A stretch of 64,000 nt of DNA from Eubacterium sp. (GCA_017463985.1 JAFUEH010000003.1:1-64000), one strand, 5' to 3'. Positions 17,372 to 26,725 are shown, numbered from the stretch's first letter. A program made the numbers and translations. Notes: generated from the sequence alone by a model not told the origin.

Positions 17372-18130
17372 TTATTGCTCCGCACTGAATTTGATCCGTT
17401 GCGGATGCATCTCTTCAAATACATTGTCAAGCGTCCAATGCCCGTTCAGGCCCTTGGCACGAATTCCTAAGATAAAATGGAGCTTTGCGATACCGCAGTC
17501 GATGCTCTTATCGGAATACGGTTCCTCCACACGCGCAGACAGCACGCCGTCTTCATAGCGAAATTTGACCGGTCGGCGGTTCACTGCGGAGGGTGCCTTC
17601 TCCACCAGCTGCATCGCGTAAGCATACGCCTCGGGCAGCTTTTCATCGCAGTATTCAAACATGTCCTGATAGCTCTTATTCTTCTTATGCGTGGCCTTAT
17701 ACATCGTTTTTTCCACCGTATTCAGCTTTTCACGCGGATAGCCGACGGTGATCACACAGTAGATGCGTTCTTCCTTTGGCAGCTGCAGCATTTCATAGAC
17801 GTTGTTTTCATTATAGGTGCCTGACACCCAACAGGTTCCCAGCCCGTGATACACGCACTGCAGCACCAGACTTTCGCCGTAATAGCCGCTGTCCTCACGG
17901 CTCTTTTGCGAATCAGGTCCGCACAGCACCAGCATCGAAAATTTGCCGGCAAATATCTTAAACGCCGGCGTAGCGTCCTCTACAAAAACAAAATGCAGCC
18001 CTTCCTTTTCGTTAATAGCGTCCGCCATTTCACGGATAATGTTTTTATAGTCGTCGCTCAGATGCCGGTTTTGATACGCCCTTCGCGAACGGCGCTCATC
18101 GATCGCCTCAATATATTCCGCGTTTGTCAT
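17372..18130 (-). CDS. Nitroreductase-family protein (TM1586 type)
   Basis: The protein has 252 residues; the start is the ATG eight bases after GGAGG, while a longer open frame reaches 18265 without such a site. It opens with the family signature YIEAIDERRSRRAY (flavin contact) and contains GYYGESLVLQCVYHGLGTCWVSG, then ITVGYPREK. The C-terminal half is a second nitroreductase-like lobe with CGIAKLHFILG. Family members are FMN-dependent NAD(P)H reductases; the substrate is not known. It is preceded by asnB and its terminator. Confidence 0.82.
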   Translation of the reverse strand: MTNAEYIEAIDERRSRRAYQNRHLSDDYKNIIREMADAINEKEGLHFVFVEDATPAFKIFAGKFSMLVLCGPDSQKSREDSGYYGESLVLQCVYHGLGTCWVSGTYNENNVYEMLQLPKEERIYCVITVGYPREKLNTVEKTMYKATHKKNKSYQDMFEYCDEKLPEAYAYAMQLVEKAPSAVNRRPVKFRYEDGVLSARVEEPYSDKSIDCGIAKLHFILGIRAKGLNGHWTLDNVFEEMHPQRIKFSAEQ

Positions 18131-18142
18131 CCTCGTGTGCCT

Positions 18143-18181
18143 CCAAAATAATAATACAGGGGTATTTCTCCCCTGTATTAT
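18143..18181 (-). terminator. Terminator between asnB and nitroreductase
   Basis: A perfect 12-bp stem (18151-18162 with 18170-18181) and a 7-nt loop, followed on the minus strand by TTATTTT, immediately after the asnB stop. Confidence 0.75.
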
Positions 18182-18188
18182 AGCATAC

Positions 18189-20012
18189 TCAGTATTCAAA
18201 CTCAACATGATACTTTCTGATCCAGACATAGATCTGCACAATATAGGCAAGCACCTGCGGCGCACGCATCAACTGACCGTACCACGGCTCGGTTAAAGAC
18301 GCCGGATCTGCCATCAGCGCCCGCACTGCCGCCCCGTTCAGCATTTCCTGCAGCGGACAGCCGGTATCCGCCAGTACGCCTTCCACCATGCGGCTGACCT
18401 CTTGCAGATAGATCGGATTGAACGTTTTTGGATAGGGACTTTTTTTGCGCCAGGTGATCACCTCCGGCAGCTCCGCCTCAAAGGCCTTGCGCAAGATTCC
18501 CTTTTCCCTGCCGTCATACGCCTTAATGTGCCACGGCATATTGTACGCATATTCTACGATACGCCAGTCACAAAACGGTACTCTGACCTCCAGTGATGCC
18601 TCCATGCTCATGACATCCTTACGCACCAGCAGTGTTTGCATGAACCAATCCATATTGAGTACGAACATTTCGCGCATCCGCCGCTCCAGCGTGGACTCGC
18701 CCGGGAGATAGTCTGTTTTGGAAACGGTATCAAGATACGCGCTGTGAGCATATTCCTCACCCTCCGGCAAAAAGCCCTCCTTTAGGATACTGCGCCGCAC
18801 CTCTGTTGTGCGTGACCAGGGGAAGGTTTCCTCGAACAGGATCTCCGGTCGGTGATACCAAGGATAGCCGCCGAAAATTTCATCGGCACATTCGCCGGAA
18901 AGGCAGACGGTAAACTGCTTCTTCACCTCGCGGCAAAACAGCAACAGCGAGGAATCCACGTCCGTAAAGCCCGGCGTATTACGGGCGATCGCCGCATCGA
19001 TCAGCGCCTCCGCTACGGCGCTGTTGTTCAGTACAATATTGTGATGGACAGAGCCGATATCCTCAGCGATCAGGTTAATGTAATCCGAGTCCTTGTTCGG
19101 TTGAAACAGACTGCTTTGAAAATACCGATCGTTATCATCATAATCGACAGAATAAGTATGCAGCGCTTCGTCGCGGTCAGCATAGCTGTCCGCCGCCACT
19201 TTAGAAATGATCGAGGAGTCCAATCCGCCGGACAAAAAGGTACACAGCGGCACATCGCTGACCAGCTGTCGGTTAATCGCGTCCGTTACCAGATAATGCG
19301 TGTGCTCCTGCGCCTGGACAGCATTTTCATCAAACGGCGCAGCCTGCAGCTGCCAATACGGCTGCAGCTCCGTCTTGCCATCCGCCACTGTCATCCAACA
19401 GGCCGGCGGCAGCTCACGGATGTCCCGGAATACGGTTTTACCGATCGTTTTGGCAGGTCCGAGCATAAAGATCTCGTTCAGACCCTCGCGGCTGCACACG
19501 GGTCGAACGCCGGGGACGCATAAAAGCGTCTCCATGCGCGAGGCAAAAGAAAAGCAGCCGTTCGTTTCGGCATAATACAGCGGCTTGACGCCGATCCGGT
19601 CGCGGCACAAAAACAGCGCCTTGCTTTTCAAATTATATACGGCAAAGGCAAAAATACCGTTAAAGCGCTCCGCGCACGCACGCCCCCAGCAGTGATAGGA
19701 TTTCAACACGACCTCCGTGTCGCAGCCAGTGTCAAACCGGTAACCCTGCGCCGTCAAAGCATCGCGCAGCTCCTCTGTATTATACAGCTCGCCGTTATAA
19801 ACAATCACCTCGTCACCAAAACGCATCGGCTGCGAGCCGTTTTTTACATCTATGACCGCCAGCCGTCGGTGTAGCAGCGCCGCGTCCGGCAACACCAGCT
19901 CGCCGGCAGCGTCCGGCCCCCGCTGCCGCAGCGTTAGGCTCATTTTATAAAGACATTCCCGCTGTTCTCTCAAATCCAAGCCGCGGCTGATGATTCCCGC
20001 AATTCCACACAT
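18189..20012 (-). CDS. asnB: Asparagine synthase (glutamine-hydrolysing)
   Basis: The protein has 607 residues. I take the Met at 20012 rather than 20021 because MCGIAG places the catalytic Cys at position 2 and GAGGTGAT lies just upstream. The N-terminal class II glutamine amidotransferase domain (about 1-200) contains RGPDAAG and the VYNGELYN motif; the C-terminal synthetase domain has the ATP-pyrophosphatase loop SGGLDSS (about residue 265) and SGECADEIFGGYPWY. It makes asparagine from aspartate, ATP and glutamine-derived ammonia. The length and both active sites are intact. It is monocistronic, ending at the 18151-18181 terminator. Confidence 0.95.
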   Translation of the reverse strand: MCGIAGIISRGLDLREQRECLYKMSLTLRQRGPDAAGELVLPDAALLHRRLAVIDVKNGSQPMRFGDEVIVYNGELYNTEELRDALTAQGYRFDTGCDTEVVLKSYHCWGRACAERFNGIFAFAVYNLKSKALFLCRDRIGVKPLYYAETNGCFSFASRMETLLCVPGVRPVCSREGLNEIFMLGPAKTIGKTVFRDIRELPPACWMTVADGKTELQPYWQLQAAPFDENAVQAQEHTHYLVTDAINRQLVSDVPLCTFLSGGLDSSIISKVAADSYADRDEALHTYSVDYDDNDRYFQSSLFQPNKDSDYINLIAEDIGSVHHNIVLNNSAVAEALIDAAIARNTPGFTDVDSSLLLFCREVKKQFTVCLSGECADEIFGGYPWYHRPEILFEETFPWSRTTEVRRSILKEGFLPEGEEYAHSAYLDTVSKTDYLPGESTLERRMREMFVLNMDWFMQTLLVRKDVMSMEASLEVRVPFCDWRIVEYAYNMPWHIKAYDGREKGILRKAFEAELPEVITWRKKSPYPKTFNPIYLQEVSRMVEGVLADTGCPLQEMLNGAAVRALMADPASLTEPWYGQLMRAPQVLAYIVQIYVWIRKYHVEFEY

Positions 20013-20098
20013 ATATATCACCTCACCGCCATCCTATGCACCGTCAAAGAGAATGTCACCGCTAACTGAAAAATTGCTGATATTTTTCAAAAAAACGC

Positions 20099-20127
20099 TT
20101 GACTATCGCTTCAACTTATGCTATATT
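20099..20127 (+). promoter_or_regulatory. tRNA promoter
   Basis: TTGACT (20099-20104), 17 bp, TATATT (20122-20127), 19 bp before the tRNA-Thr 5' end. Confidence 0.75.
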
Positions 20128-20146
20128 ATTAAAGCGTTGAAAACAC

Positions 20147-20222
20147 GCTGGTGTAGCTCAGTTGGTAGAGCAGCTGATTTGTAATCAGCAGGTCAGGGGT
20201 TCGAGTCCGTTCACCAGCTCCA
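20147..20222 (+). tRNA. tRNA-Thr (TGT anticodon)
   Basis: A 76-nt cloverleaf with acceptor stem GCTGGTG/CACCAGC, D-arm AGCTCAGTTGGTAGAGC, anticodon arm GCTGA-TTTGTAA-TCAGC (anticodon TGT at 20180-20182) and T-arm with GGTTCGAGTCC. The 3' CCA is encoded. Confidence 0.95.
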
Positions 20223-20258
20223 GAAGGGGCGGCGAACAAAGAGCTGCCCTCACACTAT

Positions 20259-20343
20259 GGAAGAGTTCCCGAGCGGCCAAAGGGATCAGACTGTAAATCT
20301 GACGTCAGTGACTTCGGTGGTTCGAATCCACCCTCTTCCACCA
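20259..20343 (+). tRNA. tRNA-Tyr (GTA anticodon)
   Basis: An 85-nt class II tRNA with a long variable arm. Acceptor stem GGAAGAG/CTCTTCC; anticodon stem TCAGA/TCTGA with anticodon GTA at 20293-20295; GGTTCGAATCC T-loop; CCA encoded. Co-transcribed with tRNA-Thr. Confidence 0.95.
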
Positions 20344-20345
20344 AT

Positions 20346-20384
20346 AAAACCGAGTAGACTTTCGTCTGCTCGGTTTTATTATTA
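20346..20384 (+). terminator. Terminator of the tRNA operon
   Basis: A 14-bp stem with one G-U pair (20346-20359 with 20364-20377), TTTC loop, followed by ATTATT. Confidence 0.8.
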
Positions 20385-20624
20385 TGTTAGATGAAGTGGT
20401 GCTGCATTATTTTTGGCTGGAGTCTTCTGTCGCACTTCTTAAATTGTAACTTAAGTTATATCGCATTTGTTTGACTATTTTCAGTCTCACTCCGTTTTAA
20501 TCACATTGTCTACGAATGCCGAATGAATCAGCATAGGCGTTTGTTGCGAACATATTATAAACGCTTTCATTTTGGGAGATGGACCCATTCTCTTTATAAC
20601 CACTTCTTCGTTTTGTACTCTTGC
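20385..20624. other. AT-rich spacer without a supported gene
   Basis: About 240 bases between the tRNA terminator and the hypothetical minus-strand gene. I see no RNA or protein feature with a start signal. Confidence 0.4.
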
Positions 20625-21140
20625 TCATTGAACAGTTCCCGTGAAATATTTTCGGCTTGGATTATTTATATCATTATTGTTATAACAGAAGAATGTAAAG
20701 GTTGTTTGATTGATCTCATTTTTTATATCTTTTTCATTCATGGTTTCATCAACAAAAATATACAAATCACATTCGATAGTTTCACCAATTTCAATAGGAA
20801 AACTCGGGGAATAATTAAGACAGCCATCATAAGTTGCAATTTTATCATTGTTAGTGCCTTCTACGCTCAATCCCGATATGTCGAATTTTTCATTGTTAGT
20901 AAAGCTACACCTGATTTTTAACCGCTTGAAGCCTTTAGGTACTTTAAGATACGCGGGACTTATGTCAGTAAACAATTCATCGCCTGTAAGTTCACCTTCA
21001 TACGTTAAAGAATTTTCGACATTGATCTCTTTTTCGTTAGATGTATTGCGAGGAATTATCCATGATCTATAAAAAACGAGTACTATAATGATCGCAGTAA
21101 CTGATAATACTGCAATAGCCGGAACAATTGCTTTTTTCAT
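20625..21140 (-). CDS. Hypothetical membrane-anchored extracytoplasmic protein
   Basis: The protein has 171 residues. An N-terminal signal anchor (about 5-25) is followed by a hydrophilic, beta-rich domain of about 140 residues. The start is supported by AAGGGAAG. I recognise no family; a pattern like CSFTNNEKFDISGLSV recalls domains that describe additive membrane-protein contacts, but that is only an impression. The gene is more AT-rich than its neighbours and lies just beyond the tRNA-Tyr gene. Confidence 0.6.
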   Translation of the reverse strand: MKKAIVPAIAVLSVTAIIIVLVFYRSWIIPRNTSNEKEINVENSLTYEGELTGDELFTDISPAYLKVPKGFKRLKIRCSFTNNEKFDISGLSVEGTNNDKIATYDGCLNYSPSFPIEIGETIECDLYIFVDETMNEKDIKNEINQTTFTFFCYNNNDINNPSRKYFTGTVQ

Positions 21141-21309
21141 TAAATCTTCCCTTCTCTATTTAATAAAGTATTACGTTCTTAGGAATTATTTTCTTGTTAT
21201 AATAATTATAGAATTTCGTTGAGTTTTTGTCAAAAATCCGGCTGGTTATATTCATAAATTGTTTCGTGTTTTCTTCTCAAAATCATGTTAGCATAGGGCA
21301 GATAACGCA

Positions 21310-22662
21310 TTACTGTTCGTAGGGGACGAGCTCGATTGCTATCTCCTCCGGTATATTTTTATAGCTACGGTAACGCTCAAGGTAGGTTTCCTTCTCGATA
21401 AAATTAGAAGCCCACTGGATATGCTCCACACTTTTCGGATACACCGTCAGCTCTACGGTGGCCGCCTGTGTCTGTAAGGTTTGATCCACCGTTCGTTCTC
21501 TGACAAGGCCCATATAATCTAACCGTCCGTACAGCACAGCGGTAACGGTCAGCAGCAGTACAAGGGTAAGCTTCACTATGCTACTGAAATGCTTTCGATG
21601 CAGCTTATCCTTTTCTGCGACCCATCTGTAAAAATAGATTACCAGCATAAAATACTGCAAGAAATAACACCTTGGCGCCACAATATAGGTTTCTTTGCCA
21701 CTGTTGGTAAACAGTAACGGCAACGTCATCACCACTAAGCAAAGCAGCGGCAAGGGCCTGATCACCTGTTTACTTTTGATGATTTTATACGTTTTGATCA
21801 GGAAGTAAATCAAAAAGGCAACGATCAACGCCAGCAAGGCGATTTCAAACACAAGCACCAACGTCTGATTAGCGTTTTCCGGAAAGATATATGTGGTATA
21901 CTGCTTCAGCGAACCGAAAAAGCCGACCGCACGCTGATGATCGCTCACATTCCCCGTTTGCATAGACCGGTACGAGCTGTTGGAAAACATGATCAGTGCG
22001 CCGATCACAGACCCGATAAAAAAGAACAGTGATTTTTTACATATTTTACGATAAAAATAGAATCTGTAAAGCAGGATGGCAAAGCTGAACAGCAAGCAAA
22101 ACAAGGTATAGTGCTCTACGCACAGACAGGCAAGCGCACCGTCCGTCATGAGCAGCAGATAGGCCGTCAGACGCTTGAAGCCTTTTTTAGTCGCAAAATA
22201 ATAGAAAATCAAAATCAGCACGGAAGGTACAACATAATTGGTAAAGCCGCTGAGCCAACCGACCGTCGAGCCGAAGATCTGAAACGGCTGCAGCTCTCCG
22301 AAAGCAATCTGATTTGGCAAAACCAACACCAGGACGGAGGAAAAAGCCAGTAAATAATTCACCGTGCTATTCCCTTCGCCGGCAATACTGTCAAATATTT
22401 TGCTTAAGATCACGATCAGCAAAAGCATGATCAGCGTACAAAAAATGACTCTGGCGAGCACTGATCGGGTGATAACAATAATCAAGAGGTTCCCAAGGTA
22501 CCGACCGTTATAGCCGTCAAAAGCATTTTTCAGCCGCACCATACCGATCTCCGAGCCCCATGCCCAATCGTCCCCGGCAAACGGCAGGAAATAATAAAAC
22601 ACACCGAAAAAAACAGCGGTCAGCCCATACAGGAACAAATTTTTCTTATTCTTTAACTTCAT
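21310..22662 (-). CDS. Polytopic membrane protein (DUF6056-like)
   Basis: The protein has 450 residues and about 11 predicted membrane helices. Near the N-terminus, FAGDDWAWGSE and NGRYLGN resemble the conserved loops of DUF6056/GT-C-like membrane proteins, where acidic residues in the first outer loop contact a lipid-linked sugar. A glycosyltransferase role is an inference from topology only. It is a single gene with no obvious partner. Confidence 0.6.
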   Translation of the reverse strand: MKLKNKKNLFLYGLTAVFFGVFYYFLPFAGDDWAWGSEIGMVRLKNAFDGYNGRYLGNLLIIVITRSVLARVIFCTLIMLLLIVILSKIFDSIAGEGNSTVNYLLAFSSVLVLVLPNQIAFGELQPFQIFGSTVGWLSGFTNYVVPSVLILIFYYFATKKGFKRLTAYLLLMTDGALACLCVEHYTLFCLLFSFAILLYRFYFYRKICKKSLFFFIGSVIGALIMFSNSSYRSMQTGNVSDHQRAVGFFGSLKQYTTYIFPENANQTLVLVFEIALLALIVAFLIYFLIKTYKIIKSKQVIRPLPLLCLVVMTLPLLFTNSGKETYIVAPRCYFLQYFMLVIYFYRWVAEKDKLHRKHFSSIVKLTLVLLLTVTAVLYGRLDYMGLVRERTVDQTLQTQAATVELTVYPKSVEHIQWASNFIEKETYLERYRSYKNIPEEIAIELVPYEQ

Positions 22663-22754
22663 ACTGCTTTCCCTTTGACTACAAAAAATGATAATTTGTC
22701 TTCTTTATTTTACCACAACCCCATCGCCGTTACAACCGTAAGCTACAGATCAGC

Positions 22755-22795
22755 AAAGGAGCTGACTCGTTTTGAGAGTCAGCTCCTTTTGCAGC
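22755..22795 (-). terminator. Terminator after the ATC-hydrolase-like gene
   Basis: A perfect 14-bp stem (22755-22768 with 22776-22789) with a 7-nt loop. It lies 24 bp beyond the minus-strand stop at 22813. Confidence 0.65.
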
Positions 22796-22812
22796 GCAGT
22801 ATAACCGCAGCT

Positions 22813-23445
22813 CTATTGCTTTTTATGATAGCCGCAGTCGCAGTAAGGACCGCCGCCGGCAAGCGTATATTCCCGTACAAACTCACTGGCGCCGCCGGCC
22901 TCCGTCATATCATAGTCCAGATGACACAGTGCCGGCGTCCATTCATACAATCCGTATTCCCGCATCATCGTGCATATTCCGCACTGTGTGAAGCGCGCCT
23001 CATAGCCGCTGCCGTCATCATAAGGATAGAACTCCATATTCCAAGAATACGGGTTACGGTCGGCTGCACGCAGCGCCGCTGTTTCTTTCATGGCAGCCAC
23101 ATCTTTTTCGCTGAATTTACGCAGACCGCCCAACCGGCAAAACAACCTTGTCGGCACGTTCATCATTGCCGTCGCATAGTACACCGTCAGGCGCTCTACG
23201 GTCGGCTTTGGCGTCATGTTGCTCAAAAAGGCAATCAGCACGGCACAGTTGACGGCATTCATCTTAAAGCGGTCCTGTTTTTCAAATTCGGGGAGCTTTT
23301 CAATAATCTCCCGATACTTCGTTTTGGCTTTTCGGTCAGTCGCTGCGGCCGTCTCCCGATCAAAGCCCAGTATGTTCACCATATTTTTTTGAAAGGCGTT
23401 ATGATATAAAAGCCACATTCCCTGCGGCATTCCGGCATATTTCAT
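22813..23445 (-). CDS. ATC-hydrolase-like protein (L-2-amino-thiazoline-4-carboxylate hydrolase family)
   Basis: The protein has 210 residues and is soluble. The C-terminal half carries the conserved Cys pattern of the ATC-hydrolase family: CGICTMMREYGLYEW, ALCHLDYDM and GGPYCDCGY. The founding enzyme of the family opens a thiazoline ring on the way to cysteine; most bacterial members are uncharacterised, so the reaction here is not certain. The start is supported by GAGGTAA. It stands alone with its own terminator. Confidence 0.65.
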   Translation of the reverse strand: MKYAGMPQGMWLLYHNAFQKNMVNILGFDRETAAATDRKAKTKYREIIEKLPEFEKQDRFKMNAVNCAVLIAFLSNMTPKPTVERLTVYYATAMMNVPTRLFCRLGGLRKFSEKDVAAMKETAALRAADRNPYSWNMEFYPYDDGSGYEARFTQCGICTMMREYGLYEWTPALCHLDYDMTEAGGASEFVREYTLAGGGPYCDCGYHKKQ

Positions 23446-23598
23446 TGCACTTACCTCGTTTCATTCAAGCGGTATCGCACCGTGCAGTGCTTCTGACTGC
23501 ACCCGGCGGTTAGCTGTTGCTAACTTTATTATCTATTGTACCACTTTGCACGGCCGATTGCAACTCTTTTTCTGGCTTCTCCGCTCCGGCGCACAAAG

Positions 23599-23632
23599 AA
23601 AACCGCTCCCTACGGTCTCCGTGGGAGCGGCT
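23599..23632 (-). terminator. Terminator after the alpha/beta-hydrolase and V-ATPase operon
   Basis: A GC-rich hairpin (CCGCTCCC at 23603-23610 with GGGAGCGG at 23623-23630) is followed on the minus strand by TTTTC. It is the first terminator met after the V-ATPase genes. Confidence 0.7.
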
Positions 23633-23642
23633 TACTATCGTT

Positions 23643-24362
23643 TTAACTATTCACAGTACGAAGGATTGCGTCAACGGTGAGCTGCCACTGCTCCTCCGGC
23701 GTAATGTCGGCAGTACCGTCGCCCTTTTGACTACCGTAAGAGCCAAAGTAGGCATGGTTGCCGCCCTTGATCTCTATACGCTCACTGTTCGCCGGCGCCA
23801 ATGCAAAGCCGTCAGACAGCTTTTCACGGTTAACGACCCCGTCCCGGTCGCCGTATAAGAATACGACGGGAAAGGCAGCATCTGTCATATCCTCCGTAGG
23901 ATACGCCGCCAGCAGGAACAGACCGGACAGTCTGCCGCCGTTCTTAGCGGCATAGTTCGCCGCCATCGCGCCGCCGAGCGAGTGGCCGGCAAGATAATAC
24001 TCACTATACGGATACTGCTCGATGATGCTGTCCGCTTTATTCATACCAAAAACAGCCAGCTTCATCGGCATTTTTAACAGAAAGCAGTCAATTCCCTGCG
24101 CAGCCAAGGACTGCAGCAGCGGCGCATAAGCTGTTTCCTCGACCTTACCGCCCGGATAAAACAGCAGCGCCTTGTCTTCGCCGGCACCGTCAAAGAACGT
24201 GCCCTCCGCAATTTCGGTAACGGTAACGCTTTCGGTACTGCTAAGGTACGCGTCGACCGCTACGGCGCGGTAATAATCGTTAGCATAAACGGTAACGGCA
24301 ATACCGGCGGTCAGCACAATGACAAGCAATACGATCGCAATGCGTCTTGTCGATTTTTTCAT
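23643..24362 (-). CDS. Alpha/beta hydrolase with N-terminal membrane anchor
   Basis: The protein has 239 residues. A single membrane segment (about 8-28) precedes an alpha/beta-hydrolase domain with the nucleophile elbow GHSLGG, the acid in LYGDRDG and the His in GGNHAYFG, so the triad is complete. It resembles the PF12695 group of esterase-like proteins; substrate unknown. Its ATG directly follows the K-subunit stop and no terminator separates them, so it is likely to be the last gene of the V-ATPase operon, although its ribosome-binding site is weak. Confidence 0.8.
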   Translation of the reverse strand: MKKSTRRIAIVLLVIVLTAGIAVTVYANDYYRAVAVDAYLSSTESVTVTEIAEGTFFDGAGEDKALLFYPGGKVEETAYAPLLQSLAAQGIDCFLLKMPMKLAVFGMNKADSIIEQYPYSEYYLAGHSLGGAMAANYAAKNGGRLSGLFLLAAYPTEDMTDAAFPVVFLYGDRDGVVNREKLSDGFALAPANSERIEIKGGNHAYFGSYGSQKGDGTADITPEEQWQLTVDAILRTVNS

Positions 24363-24788
24363 TTATCCAAGCGCCACCATGCTGAATACGAGCGCAAACA
24401 ACGCGACGGTTTCGCAAAGGCCGACGATCGTGATGTACTGCGAGAAGCCCTTACCGGTTTCTGCTAATGCGTCAGAGCCAGCAGCACCGGCCTTGCCCTG
24501 TGCGATCGCTGATAAAGCCATCGCCACGCCGGAAGCAATACCGATACCGAGCAGGAAAGCCGGATCGGCGTCAGAGGACTTCATCTGCTGCATCAGCAGG
24601 AAGCCGTAGATCGTCTGCGTCAGCGGCGCACCGGCAAAAACCGTCAGAATAAACGGCGCTGACTTATTGCTCATATAACACTTTTTCCACGCGCCGATCG
24701 TTGCCTGGCCGGCAAAGCTGATGCCGATCGCAGAACCGATCGCGGCAATACCCATGGCTAACGCTGTTCCTAATAATCCTAAGTTCAT
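24363..24788 (-). CDS. ntpK: V-type ATP synthase subunit K (membrane rotor ring)
   Basis: The protein has 141 residues and four helices formed by two fused hairpins. The ion-binding residues match the sodium-type rotor of Enterococcus hirae: LTQ at 56-58 (Thr and Gln ligands), Gln97 in AIAQGK and the carboxylate Glu126 in LCETVAL. This suggests a Na+-translocating enzyme, which is inference from residues only. It lies 23 bp after subunit I, with AAGGAG before the start. Confidence 0.9.
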   Translation of the reverse strand: MNLGLLGTALAMGIAAIGSAIGISFAGQATIGAWKKCYMSNKSAPFILTVFAGAPLTQTIYGFLLMQQMKSSDADPAFLLGIGIASGVAMALSAIAQGKAGAAGSDALAETGKGFSQYITIVGLCETVALFALVFSMVALG

Positions 24789-24811
24789 AATGATTCTCCT
24801 TTATAATCAAT

Positions 24812-26725
24812 TTATTCTTTAAAAGGTTGAAATTTATGTCCGCTCCACGACATATCTAAATGCGAGGAGAATTCCAACGTGTTCAAACGGATACCGTGAA
24901 CGATCACCGACAGAACGTTTAAGATCATATTCAGCCCGTGGCCAAACACCAGTAGGATGATCGCAACGATCATAAACATAAACTTACCCAAAAGCGGCCC
25001 TGCCAGCTCGTTGACGGTAGCGGATATGGCCGCGCCGGCCAGTCCGACGGCCCACAGGCGTATATACGAAACGATATCGGAAAATACGTTGACAACGCCA
25101 AGCAGGACAGAGACAATGTTCTTACAGCTCGCCAAAACCGACTTGATCACGCTGTCCTCGTAATTAGAGAACACAAAGCTCAGCACAAAGCCGACGGCAA
25201 TCAAGGCAATCGCGACCGTTCCGACGGAAACGCCGCCAAAGGTGAGCCCAAAGCTGAACACCTCTGCGTTGACCACCAGATTCAGCACCAGATAATAAAT
25301 ACCAAAAAGCTGTAAGATAGAACCGATGTCACCGAGCAGCTTCACCGATTTCCTGTCACGGTTGGCCACCTTAATATGCGCGACCGTCAGCTGGATCAGC
25401 GCTAACGTAAAGCAGAAGATTTGCAGGTTCTGCGAGGTAGTCAGTCCTACGCCCTCCGCAGTCCACGGCAAACGCCATAGCCGATCGGCATACACATTAG
25501 AAAAGACAGGGATCGAAATCGCCTTCAGCCACTGCGGCAGCTGTTCAGGCGACAGCCCGAACCAGGTACAGGTAACGGTTCCCCACAGCACTGTCGACAA
25601 TCCAAAGAGACCGATCAGTAAAAAGGTAGGTGAAACCGGCTTTTTGGCGCGCAGCGACTTTATCATCGGGATCGCAGCAGCGGCGCAGATCAGCAACCCG
25701 TAGCCGCCGTCCCCAAAGATCATGCCGAAGAAGATGAGGATAAACAGTAAAAACCAGCCGGATATATCATATTCAAAATAGCCCGGCACCGTTCCCAAGA
25801 AGTCCGTGAGCGGATAGATCAGGCTCACCAGCTTATTATTTTTCAGCTTTGTCGGCACATTATCCTCTTCGCACGGTTCCTCCGCCAAAAGGCCCCAGGA
25901 ATTCTCTGCTGCCGCCTGCTTGAGCCTGTCAAGGTTTTCCGCCTCGATGTAACCGGTAAAGTAGGCGACGGCGACCGTGCCGTTACGGTCAGCTGACAAG
26001 TCCTCCTCTGCCATGCCGGTGGCATAGACCTCGAATTCCGTTTCCTTTTCCAGCGCCTTGACGGCTGCCTTCATAGCGTCAGCATAACAGGTGTATGCAG
26101 CGATTTTTTCATCTGCAGCCGCCAGCTGTTCGTTACACGCAGCAATCTTTTGACGGATCGCGGCAGTAGAGGCCTGCGGCAGCGCAAACCGATACGGCGT
26201 CAGGGGCGCAAGCACGGCGTCCTCCCCTTCCGCACCGGTGCGTATCAGGAGCACCTTGACGGACGATTTTGCCGTACTCAGGCATACCGTCCTGACGTTT
26301 TCTCCTAAGCCTTCGTAGGTCGACCGCGGCAGCTCATAGAAAAGCAGGTCAATTCCCTTTTCCGCTAAAGCACGAACGGTGTCCGGCTCCAGCTCGCCCC
26401 AGCTCGCCAGCCGTTCCAGCTCGGCGGTCAAGGCGATCCGCTCCGCCTCCAGCGCCTTTTTTTGTGCGGCAAGCGCGTCGATCTCCTGCGCGAAAGCGAG
26501 GGCTTCTGCGGTGGCAGCTGCTTTTTGCGGTATCTTTTTTGTTTTTCCGAGATGATAGACAGCCCCCTCAAGCAAGGCGATCTGTGCTTTCAGCTCCTCC
26601 AGCCGTTTACCGGTACCTTCGGTTATTTCAATGTGAAGAAGTCCTAAGCGACGCAGCCTTTTCAGCGCGTCTGTTTTCTTGTCTCCCCTGATAATCAGGG
26701 AAACCTTTTTCATTGGCACGATCAT
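24812..26725 (-). CDS. ntpI: V-type ATP synthase subunit I (stator)
   Basis: The protein has 637 residues. The N-terminal half (about 1-320) is soluble and partly coiled-coil; the C-terminal half has seven or eight membrane helices. The functional segment SDIVSYIRLWAVGLAGAAIS near residue 560 holds the Arg that faces the rotor carboxylate. It forms the ion path against the K ring. Start ATGA overlaps the D-subunit stop. Confidence 0.93.
   Translation of the reverse strand: MIVPMKKVSLIIRGDKKTDALKRLRRLGLLHIEITEGTGKRLEELKAQIALLEGAVYHLGKTKKIPQKAAATAEALAFAQEIDALAAQKKALEAERIALTAELERLASWGELEPDTVRALAEKGIDLLFYELPRSTYEGLGENVRTVCLSTAKSSVKVLLIRTGAEGEDAVLAPLTPYRFALPQASTAAIRQKIAACNEQLAAADEKIAAYTCYADAMKAAVKALEKETEFEVYATGMAEEDLSADRNGTVAVAYFTGYIEAENLDRLKQAAAENSWGLLAEEPCEEDNVPTKLKNNKLVSLIYPLTDFLGTVPGYFEYDISGWFLLFILIFFGMIFGDGGYGLLICAAAAIPMIKSLRAKKPVSPTFLLIGLFGLSTVLWGTVTCTWFGLSPEQLPQWLKAISIPVFSNVYADRLWRLPWTAEGVGLTTSQNLQIFCFTLALIQLTVAHIKVANRDRKSVKLLGDIGSILQLFGIYYLVLNLVVNAEVFSFGLTFGGVSVGTVAIALIAVGFVLSFVFSNYEDSVIKSVLASCKNIVSVLLGVVNVFSDIVSYIRLWAVGLAGAAISATVNELAGPLLGKFMFMIVAIILLVFGHGLNMILNVLSVIVHGIRLNTLEFSSHLDMSWSGHKFQPFKE

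Noticed and set aside
17128..17430. Small minus-strand frame encoding a Ser/Thr-rich peptide
   Set aside because: No ribosome-binding site, overlaps three hairpins and the nitroreductase end; probably an intergenic by-product.
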